64,000 bases of DNA from JAUIAI01 sp045106815 (GTDB lineage: Bacteria; Pseudomonadota; Gammaproteobacteria; Burkholderiales; Burkholderiaceae_E). Position 1 is the stretch's first letter; every line of letters begins with the position of its first letter. Below are positions 45,784 to 54,424 of this stretch, piece after piece. The notes below the pieces were generated by a model. It saw only the letters and a program-made list of their open reading frames with translations. It had not been told where the DNA came from and did no database searches. Made by a program: the position numbers and the translations under genes. The stretch covers positions 7,644-71,643 of the forward strand of contig JBGCFG010000082.1 in the NCBI GenBank assembly GCA_045106815.1, written 5' to 3'.

Positions 45784-47337
45784 ATGCGAGCGGATGATTT
45801 GCGTCATGCGCTGTTGTTGCGCGCGTTTGAGCTAAGAGCGCCGGATGACTTGTGGCCAGCCAGAGACCGCACGCGGGTCACCGACCTGGCGGTCGAGGCA
45901 CTGAGCAAAGACAGGCCAGCATCGCGAGAGCAGCTGACCGAGTTGCACGAGGCGGAGCAACCCGGTGCTGGCAACTCATACGAACCGATGGCCTTTATTG
46001 CCAAGCGCGCGCGGCTGGCAACCGCAGACCTGATGGCTCGTGACCCGAGCGCCGCGCATGCCTTCCGGTCTTTGCGATGGCGGGCTTGGATTACCCCAGC
46101 CGTCGTTGTGCTCGGACTGCTCGTGGGTATTCTGTCCGACGCACTGGGTCCGACACGACAAATCAACCTACTCGCCCCACCGCTCGTTGGCCTGATCCTG
46201 TGGAACCTCCTGATGCTTGGTGCACTGGCGGTTGGTGGACTGGTGAAACGACGCGGCGCAGCGGGGCAAACGCCCGCATTTCTAGGGCCATTGGGCGCTC
46301 TACTTGAGCGTTTTGTGTCCGGGCGAGACGGCTCCGGCAAGTTCTCGGCACAGGCTCAGCGATTTGCCCATGATTGGTTGCCGGTTTGGCACCCTTTGCT
46401 GAGCAATAAGATTGCCAGAGCGATGCACTTGGGCGCAGCTGCCCTGGCCGGTGGCGTGCTGTTCGCGATGTATTTACGCGGTCTTGCGTTTGAGTACCGC
46501 GCGGGATGGGAAAGCACCTTCCTAATCCCAGACCAGGTCCATGCGGTGTTGCACTTTCTGTTAACGCCGGCCAGCGTCATAAGCGGCATTGTTTTGCCAG
46601 ACGCCCAAGGCGTAGCGGAGCTTGCTTTCTCAGCAGGTCCGGGCGAGAACGCAGCGCCGTGGATACACCTTTGGGCGATTACGCTGGGCTTGTTTGTGAT
46701 CGTGCCGCGCCTAGTCCTGGCGGCGGTTGCCGCGTTTCGCAGCCGCGCCCTTTCAGCAAACCTGCCGTTTGATTTTGATGAGCCCTATTTCGAGGGCCTC
46801 TGCCGAATCCTTAGTGGTGAAGCCGCCTCGTTGGTGGTGCTGCCCTACGGGAGCAAGCTGACTGAGCCAGCGCAGGATTGTCTCAAGACCAGTCTGCAAC
46901 GGCTCTATGGCACGGCGACCGAGATCACGCTCAGATCCACGACAGCGTATGGCGATGAAGATGACTTTGAGGCGACTGCGCAAGATAGGCAAGCCAATCG
47001 GCTAGTCATCGTTTTTTCCCTCAGTGCAACACCAGAACGTGAGAATCACGGGCAATTCATTCTGAATGCGCGAGACCAGTTTGAGCGTGCTGAGCAGACA
47101 TTGACCCTTGTTGATGAAGCTGCTTTTCGCGCGCGTTTCCCCGGCAATCAGGATCGGCTCGAGCAACGGCGGGCGGCCTGGCGCAAACTACTCCGATCAC
47201 TGGGACAGCGAAGCGTATTCGTCCAACTCGAAGCCGAACAGATCGAAGCCAGCCTCGATGCGATGCGCGACGCACATCCATCAGCTGGGCCGGCAAGCGT
47301 GGATGCGGCAGTATCCGAAGAACTTGAATCACGGTAG
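45784..47337 (+). CDS. DUF2868 family membrane protein
   Basis: A 517-residue protein of a family of unknown function. The N-terminal soluble part has LRHALLLRAFEL, which is typical of DUF2868. Four to five membrane helices follow (VVVLGLLVGIL, LLAPPLVGLILWNLLMLGAL, LGAAALAGGVLFAMYLRGL, a segment around WAITLGLFVIVPRLVLAAVAA). The C-terminal cytoplasmic half contains IVFSLSATPERENHGQFI. It lies 27 bases before a DUF3482 GTPase gene, an arrangement repeated in many Beta/Gammaproteobacteria, so the pair probably forms one membrane-linked GTPase system. Confidence 0.83.
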   Translation: MRADDLRHALLLRAFELRAPDDLWPARDRTRVTDLAVEALSKDRPASREQLTELHEAEQPGAGNSYEPMAFIAKRARLATADLMARDPSAAHAFRSLRWRAWITPAVVVLGLLVGILSDALGPTRQINLLAPPLVGLILWNLLMLGALAVGGLVKRRGAAGQTPAFLGPLGALLERFVSGRDGSGKFSAQAQRFAHDWLPVWHPLLSNKIARAMHLGAAALAGGVLFAMYLRGLAFEYRAGWESTFLIPDQVHAVLHFLLTPASVISGIVLPDAQGVAELAFSAGPGENAAPWIHLWAITLGLFVIVPRLVLAAVAAFRSRALSANLPFDFDEPYFEGLCRILSGEAASLVVLPYGSKLTEPAQDCLKTSLQRLYGTATEITLRSTTAYGDEDDFEATAQDRQANRLVIVFSLSATPERENHGQFILNARDQFERAEQTLTLVDEAAFRARFPGNQDRLEQRRAAWRKLLRSLGQRSVFVQLEAEQIEASLDAMRDAHPSAGPASVDAAVSEELESR

Positions 47338-47364
47338 CCTTGCTCAAACGCCAACGCCACCCCT

Positions 47365-48885
47365 ATGGAAATATCAATAAGCCTCGTCTCTCACACCAAT
47401 GCCGGTAAGACGACCCTCGCCCGAACCTTGCTCGGCAAAGAGGTGGGCATTGTGCGCGATGAGTCCCATGTCACGGAAGTCGCTGAAAGCCACGAGATGG
47501 TTCGCTCCGCGGAAGGCGACGTATTAACGCTTTGGGATACACCTGGCTTTGGTGACAGCATGCGCCTGGCTAAACGTCTGGCCAAATCGGATTCCCCACT
47601 TAATTGGATGGTCGAGCAAGTCTGGGACCGACTTCGTGACCGCCCGCTCTATTCAAGTCAGCAGGCACTGCGCAATGTGAAGGAGCATGCCGACCTCGTG
47701 CTCTACCTGGTGAACGCATCAGAAGACCCAGACGGCGCCGGATATGTTGCGCCCGAGATGAGCATTCTGACTTGGACGGGTAAGCCGGTCGTTGCGCTGC
47801 TTAATCAAATGGGTCCGCCGCGCACACGCGAGCAAGAGCAGCAGGAAGTTGATCAGTGGCGCGAGCGCTTTGCCGAATACGATGCGGTCAAAGAAGTCAT
47901 GGCCCTCGATGCGTTTGCGCGTTGTTGGGTACAGGAGCGAGTCTTGCTCGGCGCATTGACCCCGCTGTTGCCAAACGATAAGCGGGCATCCTATGACCGC
48001 CTGTTTCAAACCTGGCTCGGTCAGCGCGAGCGAGTGTTTGATCAATCAATTCAGGTTTTGACGGAAGGCGTAGCGCGGGCCGCCCTTGATGTGGAGGATT
48101 TGCCTGATGCCGGGCTTGCCGGCCGGGTACGTGACCTCGGCGCCAACCTGGGGATCGGGCGCAAAGATGAAAATTCAAGCCGTGATCATGCGATGGTAGA
48201 AATGGCGCGCCGCTGGGACTTGCGTGAACGTGCAGATACAGACGCACTCATCAGCCTTCATGAATTATCGGGTTCAGCTGCCGCCGAGGTGATGACCCGC
48301 GTCGATGCGCACTACGCGATTTCAGAGAAACTCAGCGAAGGGAAAGCAGCGGTAGTAGGCGGTGTCGCAACCGGTGCGCTGGCTGGGCTTAAGGCCGACA
48401 TCGCCACTGGCGGTTTTACGCTGGGCGGCGGCATGATTGCCGGGAGCGTCCTTGGCGCGCTGGGCGCGGCGGGGCTGGCCCGCGGGTATAACCTTGTGCG
48501 CGGACAAAATCAGGTGGTGATTCAGTGGTCTGACCAAGTCCTGATAAACAAGCTGGTTAATGCAGTGCTGACCTATTTGGCGGTGACCCATTTCGGACGA
48601 GGACGTGGCGACTGGGAGCGGGCCGAGTATCCAGAGCATTGGTTTGATATCACCAAGCGCTGCGTGCAAGACCGACGCTCTGCATTCGTTGCCACCTGGA
48701 AGTCGCGCGGTGTGAAAACCGACCTGAGTGAAGCGTCGCTAAGCGGCGCGTTGAACCCGCTATTTAGGAGTACGGTGCTTGTCGTTCTGAACGAGCTTTA
48801 CCCAGCGGCATTTGATGCTGCGGATGCCGCTGACCCGGACAGCACGTCGGCCAAATCAGCGGCGCCCAATACACTGACACCCTGA
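47365..48885 (+). CDS. GTPase with DUF3482 domain
   Basis: A 506-residue protein with an N-terminal small GTPase domain and a C-terminal DUF3482. G1 is VSHTNAGKTTL, where Ser and His replace the usual leading Gly; G3 is DTPGF; the G4 position reads LLNQMGP rather than NKxD, as in this family. A Gly-rich hydrophobic pair (VVGGVATGALAGL and GMIAGSVLGALGAAGLARG, about residues 330-375) could insert in or touch the membrane. Partner of the DUF2868 protein. Its last 88 bases overlap the opposing gene. Confidence 0.85.
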   Translation: MEISISLVSHTNAGKTTLARTLLGKEVGIVRDESHVTEVAESHEMVRSAEGDVLTLWDTPGFGDSMRLAKRLAKSDSPLNWMVEQVWDRLRDRPLYSSQQALRNVKEHADLVLYLVNASEDPDGAGYVAPEMSILTWTGKPVVALLNQMGPPRTREQEQQEVDQWRERFAEYDAVKEVMALDAFARCWVQERVLLGALTPLLPNDKRASYDRLFQTWLGQRERVFDQSIQVLTEGVARAALDVEDLPDAGLAGRVRDLGANLGIGRKDENSSRDHAMVEMARRWDLRERADTDALISLHELSGSAAAEVMTRVDAHYAISEKLSEGKAAVVGGVATGALAGLKADIATGGFTLGGGMIAGSVLGALGAAGLARGYNLVRGQNQVVIQWSDQVLINKLVNAVLTYLAVTHFGRGRGDWERAEYPEHWFDITKRCVQDRRSAFVATWKSRGVKTDLSEASLSGALNPLFRSTVLVVLNELYPAAFDAADAADPDSTSAKSAAPNTLTP

Positions 48886-49535
48886 ACATCATGGTCGGCT
48901 AAAACCAGAACAGTCGCTCGTGCTACCTGCTCGCTTGTCAGGGTAGGCACTGATCGCGGCATCATGAGCATCTGAATACTCAAATACACATTCACAAAAC
49001 GCTGGACAAACCCAAGCCCAGCCTGTTTGTTTTCGCGCACGGGCCTGAGGACCACAAAGCGGCGACACTCTAGTGCCGCCAACTCCCGCTCAAGCGGTGA
49101 AGTCAAACCCTGATTGAGCGGCCCAAACTGCTGCCAGGCCGAGCTGGCGCTGACCAGCGTAATGCGGCTGGCGTTCGCCGCCCTCGCAATACCCAGCGCA
49201 TTGTGCTCATGAACGCTCACGAACGGCGCGTCACGACCATGGAACGAACGGCTAGTGGAAAAGTCATCGCCACCCAGCAGGATGAACAAATCATCAATGG
49301 GCGGTAATTGATCGAGCCCCGCCACTGAGAGCTTGCTAATGCCCAGATTGACGGGCCGCTCAGCCAATGCAATCACCTCGGTATACCCGCCCCTGGCCAG
49401 CAAACCATTCAGTAGCGTTTCGCCAAGGCGCCCGACGACGCCTGCGACCAGCGCTGTGCGCTTGCCTGGGGTCGCCAGGCGTTCGCGTGCGCGATTAGCT
49501 GCTGCGTTCCCCGCCAGTACGTTTTCAACCGCCAT
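48798..49535 (-). CDS. NAD(P)-binding oxidoreductase-like protein
   Basis: A 245-residue Rossmann-fold protein of the SDR/NmrA-like type. ALVAGVVGRLGETLLNGLLARG is the dinucleotide-binding segment, here with GVVGRLG in place of GxxGxxG; RITLVSASSAW and FVVLRPVREN are later landmarks. ATG 49535 is chosen for the GGGAG four bases away; ATG 49562 is possible. The Ala/Ser-rich C-terminus is encoded opposite the end of the DUF3482 gene. Substrate unknown. Confidence 0.7.
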   Translation of the reverse strand: MAVENVLAGNAAANRARERLATPGKRTALVAGVVGRLGETLLNGLLARGGYTEVIALAERPVNLGISKLSVAGLDQLPPIDDLFILLGGDDFSTSRSFHGRDAPFVSVHEHNALGIARAANASRITLVSASSAWQQFGPLNQGLTSPLERELAALECRRFVVLRPVRENKQAGLGFVQRFVNVYLSIQMLMMPRSVPTLTSEQVARATVLVLADHDVQGVSVLGAADLADVLSGSAASAASNAAG

Positions 49536-49605
49536 GCAATCTCCCGCGCTCGTCAATGACATCTCGTGCGCGATAATACGGCTTTCCCTTAATTGCTGTT
49601 AACCG

Positions 49606-50421
49606 ATGCCACAGTCAAAACCACAATACTGGTCACAACTGAGAACAACCGATTTTGCCGATCTCGATCCGGTTCGAACGATTGCCGTCCTGCCTGTGTC
49701 CGCGTGCGAGCAGCATGGCCCCCACCTGCCCCTTGGTACCGATGCCATCATTAACGAGGGGGTGGTCACGAGAATGCTTGCATCGCTCAGCCCAAACACG
49801 CGGGCGGTTGTGTTACCCGCTCAAGTGATCGGTGACAGCATTGAGCACACTGCGTTTGCTGGCACCCTAACAGCCGACTTTGATGCGCTGGTGAAGCTTT
49901 GGGTTGCCATCGGCGCAGGTGTCAGACGTGCCGGCCTAAATAAGATGATCATCTTTAATACCCACGGCGGACAACGCGGCCATGTTGATCAGGCCGCGGT
50001 ACGGCTGCGCGTTGAGCATTCAATGCTGGTCGCAAGAGTTAACGGCGGTGGATTGGGGATGCCGGAAAATCTGTTTTCAGCGCAAGAAAAGCGCTTTGGT
50101 CTGCACGGCGGCGAGATCGAAACCTCGATGATCATGGCACTCGCACCCGAGCTAATCCGCATGGAATCGGTCGCCAACTTTGTCTCACGCGACGAGAGCT
50201 TGTCAGCGGCCAGTCAGCTGCTCGCAGCGGAGAAACCCATTGGGTTCGGATGGATGACACAAGATCTGAACACGGCTGGCGTGTTAGGAAACGCGAGTGC
50301 GGCAACCGCAGAAAAAGGCGAGCAGCAGCTTGATCACATGGCTAGCCAACTCGCGGCAGTGTGCGAGGATCTGGCTAACGCACCAAACGACTTGCTCGTT
50401 AACTCGTCAGCGTCAGGCTAA
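49606..50421 (+). CDS. Creatininase-family amidohydrolase
   Basis: A 271-residue metal-dependent hydrolase. Metal-binding stretches are visible: CEQHGPHLPLGTDAII, NTHGGQRGHVD and GLHGGEIETSM. Family members open cyclic amides (creatinine) or act on pyrroloquinoline, mycofactocin or riboflavin-related precursors; the substrate cannot be told here. Divergent from the NAD(P)-binding gene and ends four bases from the convergent dioxygenase gene. Confidence 0.88.
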   Translation: MPQSKPQYWSQLRTTDFADLDPVRTIAVLPVSACEQHGPHLPLGTDAIINEGVVTRMLASLSPNTRAVVLPAQVIGDSIEHTAFAGTLTADFDALVKLWVAIGAGVRRAGLNKMIIFNTHGGQRGHVDQAAVRLRVEHSMLVARVNGGGLGMPENLFSAQEKRFGLHGGEIETSMIMALAPELIRMESVANFVSRDESLSAASQLLAAEKPIGFGWMTQDLNTAGVLGNASAATAEKGEQQLDHMASQLAAVCEDLANAPNDLLVNSSASG

Positions 50422-50425
50422 ACCC

Positions 50426-51226
50426 TCAGGCATGGCCGACTGAGAAGTCATTTCGACCAGTCTTGTCTTCCCCGCGTAGCAGCCAAAGCGGTCGCGATGC
50501 GAATTGGACCGGTACGCCACTTTGACCCGCTACCGGGTTGAGCGCCCGTACAAACTCGCTACTGCCAGGCATATACCGCAATGCCACGCCTGTGCGCCGC
50601 CGATTAGAAACGTTTGGTGCGGCGCCATGTACCAGATAAACATCATGCATCGACATTTGCCCCGGCTTCAATTCAATATCAACCGCTGCATCTAAATCAA
50701 CCGCCCCTTCCGCAACCTGCTGATTGAGCGTTAGCTCCTCGTCTGGTCTGCCCACGTGCGCAACGGTTTGTTTGTCACGATGGCTGCCGGGGATCACTTG
50801 CAAGCAACCATTTTCCCGCGACGACTCTTCGAGCGCGATCCAGACGGTGCAGGTGGCCAAGGGCCTGATCGGCCAGTAGTGCCCGTCCTGATGAAACGGC
50901 GTTTCCAGTCCGTTGCCCGCTGGCTTGCAGAAAATATGACAACCCCACAAGATAATGTCTGGTCCGATAAGTTGCTCAACCATGTCGAGAATATAGGGGT
51001 CATGTGCGAGTTCGAGAAAGTCAGCGCTACCCACAACACCTTCCGAGTTCCGGCCCTCAATATGGGCACTTACCAATTTTTCGGGACGCACATCCGGGTT
51101 AGCTTTGATCAGGTCATCAAGTGTTTGGACCAATGCAGACACTTTCGCCGGAGATAATGTAAATGACGGGATGATGTAGCCATCCCGGGCATAGTTTTGC
51201 TGCTCGATAGCGGTAAGATGGGTCAT
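50426..51226 (-). CDS. Phytanoyl-CoA dioxygenase family protein
   Basis: A 266-residue 2OG-Fe(II) oxygenase. The HxD ligand pair is in PFHQDGHYWPI, and the distal His with the Arg salt bridge is in VHGAAPNVSNRRRTGVALRY. CLQVIPGSHRD is the family landmark. Related proteins hydroxylate phytanoyl-CoA, ectoine or other small acids. ATG 51226 gives the normal start (LTAIEQQNYARDGYIIP); an in-frame ATG at 51295 is not needed. Confidence 0.9.
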   Translation of the reverse strand: MTHLTAIEQQNYARDGYIIPSFTLSPAKVSALVQTLDDLIKANPDVRPEKLVSAHIEGRNSEGVVGSADFLELAHDPYILDMVEQLIGPDIILWGCHIFCKPAGNGLETPFHQDGHYWPIRPLATCTVWIALEESSRENGCLQVIPGSHRDKQTVAHVGRPDEELTLNQQVAEGAVDLDAAVDIELKPGQMSMHDVYLVHGAAPNVSNRRRTGVALRYMPGSSEFVRALNPVAGQSGVPVQFASRPLWLLRGEDKTGRNDFSVGHA

Positions 51227-51333
51227 AGTTTTACACTGACGGTTTGTTTGTCTGGCACCGATCAAATTGCTGCATCGGCCGGCTTCCGTAATCATGTTTT
51301 CTCTGATTTTACTCGGATCTTAATACGGCCCTG

Positions 51334-52614
51334 ATGCGAAGCAGTTCCAGCAGTCTCGACCAACCCCTGACTAGCGGCGACTACGCCTCTGAGTTGCGCC
51401 ATCGGGTGAACGCGTTTTTTCCGTGGTTACTGGTCCTGATTGCGATGCTGGCCCCGTTGGCAATGACCGCGTTTGTGCCAGCCTTACCCTCCATAGCACG
51501 CGACTTATACGTCACCACCGAGCATGCTCAACTGGTCTTGTCTGTTTCTTTGCTTGCAACCGCGATTGCCTCGCTCGGCTATGGCCAGATCGCAGATAAG
51601 TTCGGTCGCCGTCCAGCCCTAATTCTAGGTTTTGGCGTCGCCGCAATTGGCAGCGCCATGGCCACCTTTGGTGGCACGATCGACGCTGTTATTGTTGGGC
51701 GTGCATTGCAGGCGGTTGGGGCGGGCTCAGCCTATGTGCTGGTTCGGGTTCTAGTATCGGATGTTTATCGCGGCAATCGCGCGATTGCCGTGCTTGGCTA
51801 CACAAGCGCTGCGATCGCCGTCGCGCCCATTGTTGGCCCTTTGCTGGGCGGTGTGCTGTCCGACGCCGTGGGATGGCGGTGGATTTTTGCCAGTGTCGGG
51901 GTGCTGGCCATACTGCTGATGTTTGCGTGCCTGCTCCTGTTGCCAGAAACTCGCGAACGGCTGGATCCGGCCGCTTCGCCAGCCCCCAATGAGCCGAGAG
52001 TCAGATGGTTCGACTTGCTGACCAGAACCGACTACCTGCGCTACCTCTTCGTGGGTGCTGCCGTGCTGGCCGGCTTATACGCCTATGTCTCGGGCGCACC
52101 CTACTTGATGATCGAAAACCATGGAATGAGTGCAACCACCTATGGCTTGTACTACGTCACGACCCCCTTCGCCTATGTGGTGGGTAGCCTCGCAGCAGGC
52201 AAACTAGCCGCGAAGCTGGGCCGCGACAGCCTTTGCCTGTTAGGTATTGTTGGCGTCGTCAGCTTTGCGTTTTTTGCGTTTGTGTTGAGCTATGCAGTCG
52301 GACTCACGCCGTTGGGCTTGTTTGGCTCAATGTTTGGGCTCGCCCTATTTGCTGGTATTTGCCTGCCAGCTGCACAGGCCGGACTCATTGAAGCCGCACG
52401 CGAGAAACCAGGTGTCGCCTCCGGGATTTTTACGTGCATACACATGATGCTCAGTGCCGCTATTGCACAAACGGTTGGGGTAAAACTCGCCCAGGGAATT
52501 GGCCCGATGTCGATGACCCTGCCGCTGCTTGTCATGACGTCGATTGGCTTGCTCGGCTATGCGTTCTTCGGCTGGCGCGCCCAACAAAGCAGGCAGTTAG
52601 CAGCCAGAGACTAG
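51334..52614 (+). CDS. Bcr/CflA-type MFS drug-resistance transporter
   Basis: A 426-residue, 12-helix inner-membrane proton antiporter. ALPSIARDLYV and GQIADKFGRRPALILG (MFS loop 2-3 motif) are clear, as is the motif C region (GPLLGGVLSDAVGWRWIF) typical of drug:H+ antiporters. The substrate is unknown. Divergent from the phytanoyl-CoA dioxygenase-like gene and followed by a GST gene, which could fit a small detoxification neighbourhood. Confidence 0.92.
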   Translation: MRSSSSSLDQPLTSGDYASELRHRVNAFFPWLLVLIAMLAPLAMTAFVPALPSIARDLYVTTEHAQLVLSVSLLATAIASLGYGQIADKFGRRPALILGFGVAAIGSAMATFGGTIDAVIVGRALQAVGAGSAYVLVRVLVSDVYRGNRAIAVLGYTSAAIAVAPIVGPLLGGVLSDAVGWRWIFASVGVLAILLMFACLLLLPETRERLDPAASPAPNEPRVRWFDLLTRTDYLRYLFVGAAVLAGLYAYVSGAPYLMIENHGMSATTYGLYYVTTPFAYVVGSLAAGKLAAKLGRDSLCLLGIVGVVSFAFFAFVLSYAVGLTPLGLFGSMFGLALFAGICLPAAQAGLIEAAREKPGVASGIFTCIHMMLSAAIAQTVGVKLAQGIGPMSMTLPLLVMTSIGLLGYAFFGWRAQQSRQLAARD

Positions 52615-52661
52615 AATGCGAGGCGTCATTGATCATTCTCGCTTAAGGACTCTGAGCCACT

Positions 52662-53318
52662 ATGTACGATCTTTATTTCTGGACAACGCCAAATGGCTAC
52701 AAGCCGTTGCTGATGCTCGAAGAAATCAACGCGACTTACGAGCTTAAATCTATCAATATTGGCAAAGATGAGCAGTTCGAGCCGTCTTTCCTGAAAATTG
52801 CACCCAACAATCGCATTCCAGCACTAGTTGATTCCGCACCATCAGAGGGCTCAGGCCCACAATCTGTATTTGAGTCGGGGGCGATTCTGACTTATCTGGC
52901 CGAAAAATCAGGGCAGTTCATGCCTTCGACGCTTGCCGGCAGAACACAGGCCATGGAGTGGCTCATGTGGCAAATGGGTGGGCTCGGGCCTATGGCTGGG
53001 CAGACCCACCACTTCTTGCTTGCCGCCAAGGAACAGGTGCCGTACGCGATCGAGCGCTACACAAAAGAGTGCCAGCGTTTATACGGCGTGCTCGACCGGC
53101 ATTTAGCCACGCAGCCGTATCTTGCCAGCGAGTACTCAATTGCTGATATGGCCACGTATCCGTGGGTATGGCGCCACGCACGACATCGTGTCGACCTCAA
53201 CGATTTTCCGCACGTGCAAAAGTGGTTTCAGACGATTAGCGAGCGGCCGGCGGTCGCACGTGCTTCTGCCCGCGGTGCCACGATCAACCCGGGTGCGGAA
53301 ACGCTTCTACCCAGCTAA
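52662..53318 (+). CDS. Glutathione S-transferase, YfcG/Nu-like
   Basis: A 218-residue GST. The thioredoxin-like N-domain has YFWTTPNGYKPLLMLEE, NNRIPALVD (cis-Pro) and VFESGAILTYLAEK (glutathione gamma-Glu binding). The all-helical C-domain has QMGGLGPMAGQTHHFL, as in YfcG/YghU-type disulfide-bond reductases. Thr/Asn near TTPNG fits the Nu class, which uses Thr rather than Tyr or Cys. Cytosolic. Confidence 0.93.
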   Translation: MYDLYFWTTPNGYKPLLMLEEINATYELKSINIGKDEQFEPSFLKIAPNNRIPALVDSAPSEGSGPQSVFESGAILTYLAEKSGQFMPSTLAGRTQAMEWLMWQMGGLGPMAGQTHHFLLAAKEQVPYAIERYTKECQRLYGVLDRHLATQPYLASEYSIADMATYPWVWRHARHRVDLNDFPHVQKWFQTISERPAVARASARGATINPGAETLLPS

Positions 53319-53370
53319 AAACGAGCCTGTCAACCAAAGGGTCGCCGGCTGCACGATTTGAGGTAGTTGC

Positions 53371-53376
53371 TATATA
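53371..53376 (+). promoter_or_regulatory. Candidate extended -10 for the protease-moxR operon
   Basis: TGCTATATA (53368-53376) reads as an extended -10 box, 31 bases before the GTG start. No good -35 is visible. An AGGAG ribosome site at 53396-53400 lies between. Confidence 0.4.
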
Positions 53377-53406
53377 GTCAGGTCAAGCAATTACCAGGAG
53401 CCAGGT

Positions 53407-54393
53407 GTGCGGAGACGACCCATTTATAGTCCCTCGCGACAGCGAAGAGGGACGACAGCACCTGACAATGAAAATCGTGCGGCTCGGTCGCAACGCCCTA
53501 CCCCCAAGCCAGAGAATCCCCCAGCGTCAAGCCAAGCTATTGGCACCGTACAAGGCAACAGCCAAACAACAACGGACCAACTCCCGCCAAAACGGCGGCG
53601 CATCCCCTGGGGCATCCTCACGAGTGGCTTGGCTGGTTTAATCGGGGCCACGATCGCGATCTTGCTGTTGCGAGAGTTTGACCCCGCAACGCCGCCCATG
53701 ACGGCAGCCGCATTTGACAAAGAATTGCAGCGCAGTCTCGCCGAGAACCCGCAAGGCTCGCGCGCACAGGCAGCATACGAAAAGGTACGTGGCTCTGTCG
53801 TTTTAGTTCAAGGCACCGGAAGCCACGCACAAGGTGATGATAACGAGTCAGAGTCCGCGCCTGGCATTGGCACTGGGGTTGTCGTTGTCGATAAAGGGGT
53901 GATCCTCACCAACCTGCATGTCGTGATTGGCGCGGGCAACATCAAAGTCACGTTTGCCAATGGGGAAGAGTCGCCCGCTCAGATCGTCGGTATGCGGCCA
54001 GAGTTCGATCTGGCTGTCTTGCAAGCCTCCAAAGTCCCCAAAGGACTGCCCGCCGCCACGCTTCGATCGACCAGTGATTTGCAGGCGGGCGACGATGTCA
54101 TTGCGGTTGGATTTCCGTTTGGAATTGGCCCCTCTGTTTCGTCGGGCGTGGTCTCCGGCCTCAAGCGCGAATTCAGAGGCGCCGAAGGCGGTCGTAAACT
54201 TACTGACTTGATTCAGTTTGATGCCGCGGCCAATCCGGGCAATTCGGGTGGTCCACTCGTGACCGCGGATGGTCAGGTCGTTGGTATCGTGACTGCCATC
54301 CTTAACCCGTCGGCTCACCGGACGTTTGCTGGCATTGGTTTTGCGGTGCCCATTGAAAACGCCGCGTCGGCGGTTGGACCTTCGCCGTTCTAA
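53407..54393 (+). CDS. Membrane-anchored S1C (HtrA/Deg-like) serine protease lacking PDZ
   Basis: A 328-residue protein from GTG 53407, supported by AGGAG six bases upstream. A basic Pro-rich cytoplasmic tail of about 65 residues precedes one membrane helix (WGILTSGLAGLIGATIAILLL). The periplasmic trypsin-like domain shows His (LTNLHVV), Asp (EFDLAVLQ) and Ser (NPGNSGGPLV). It ends at FAVPIENAASAVGPSPF, where DegS/DegP continue into PDZ. There are only 31 bases before moxR and no PDZ remnant, so this is a natural short form. Possibly a processing or quality-control partner of the MoxR-VWA system. Confidence 0.9.
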   Translation: MRRRPIYSPSRQRRGTTAPDNENRAARSQRPTPKPENPPASSQAIGTVQGNSQTTTDQLPPKRRRIPWGILTSGLAGLIGATIAILLLREFDPATPPMTAAAFDKELQRSLAENPQGSRAQAAYEKVRGSVVLVQGTGSHAQGDDNESESAPGIGTGVVVVDKGVILTNLHVVIGAGNIKVTFANGEESPAQIVGMRPEFDLAVLQASKVPKGLPAATLRSTSDLQAGDDVIAVGFPFGIGPSVSSGVVSGLKREFRGAEGGRKLTDLIQFDAAANPGNSGGPLVTADGQVVGIVTAILNPSAHRTFAGIGFAVPIENAASAVGPSPF

Positions 54394-54424
54394 CCCTCAC
54401 ACTCTCCAAAAACAGGCACGCTTG

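Noticed and set aside
54394..54424. Possible frameshifted PDZ domain after the S1C protease
   Set aside because: Only 31 bases separate the stop from the moxR start, so there is no room for a PDZ remnant; the short form appears genuine.
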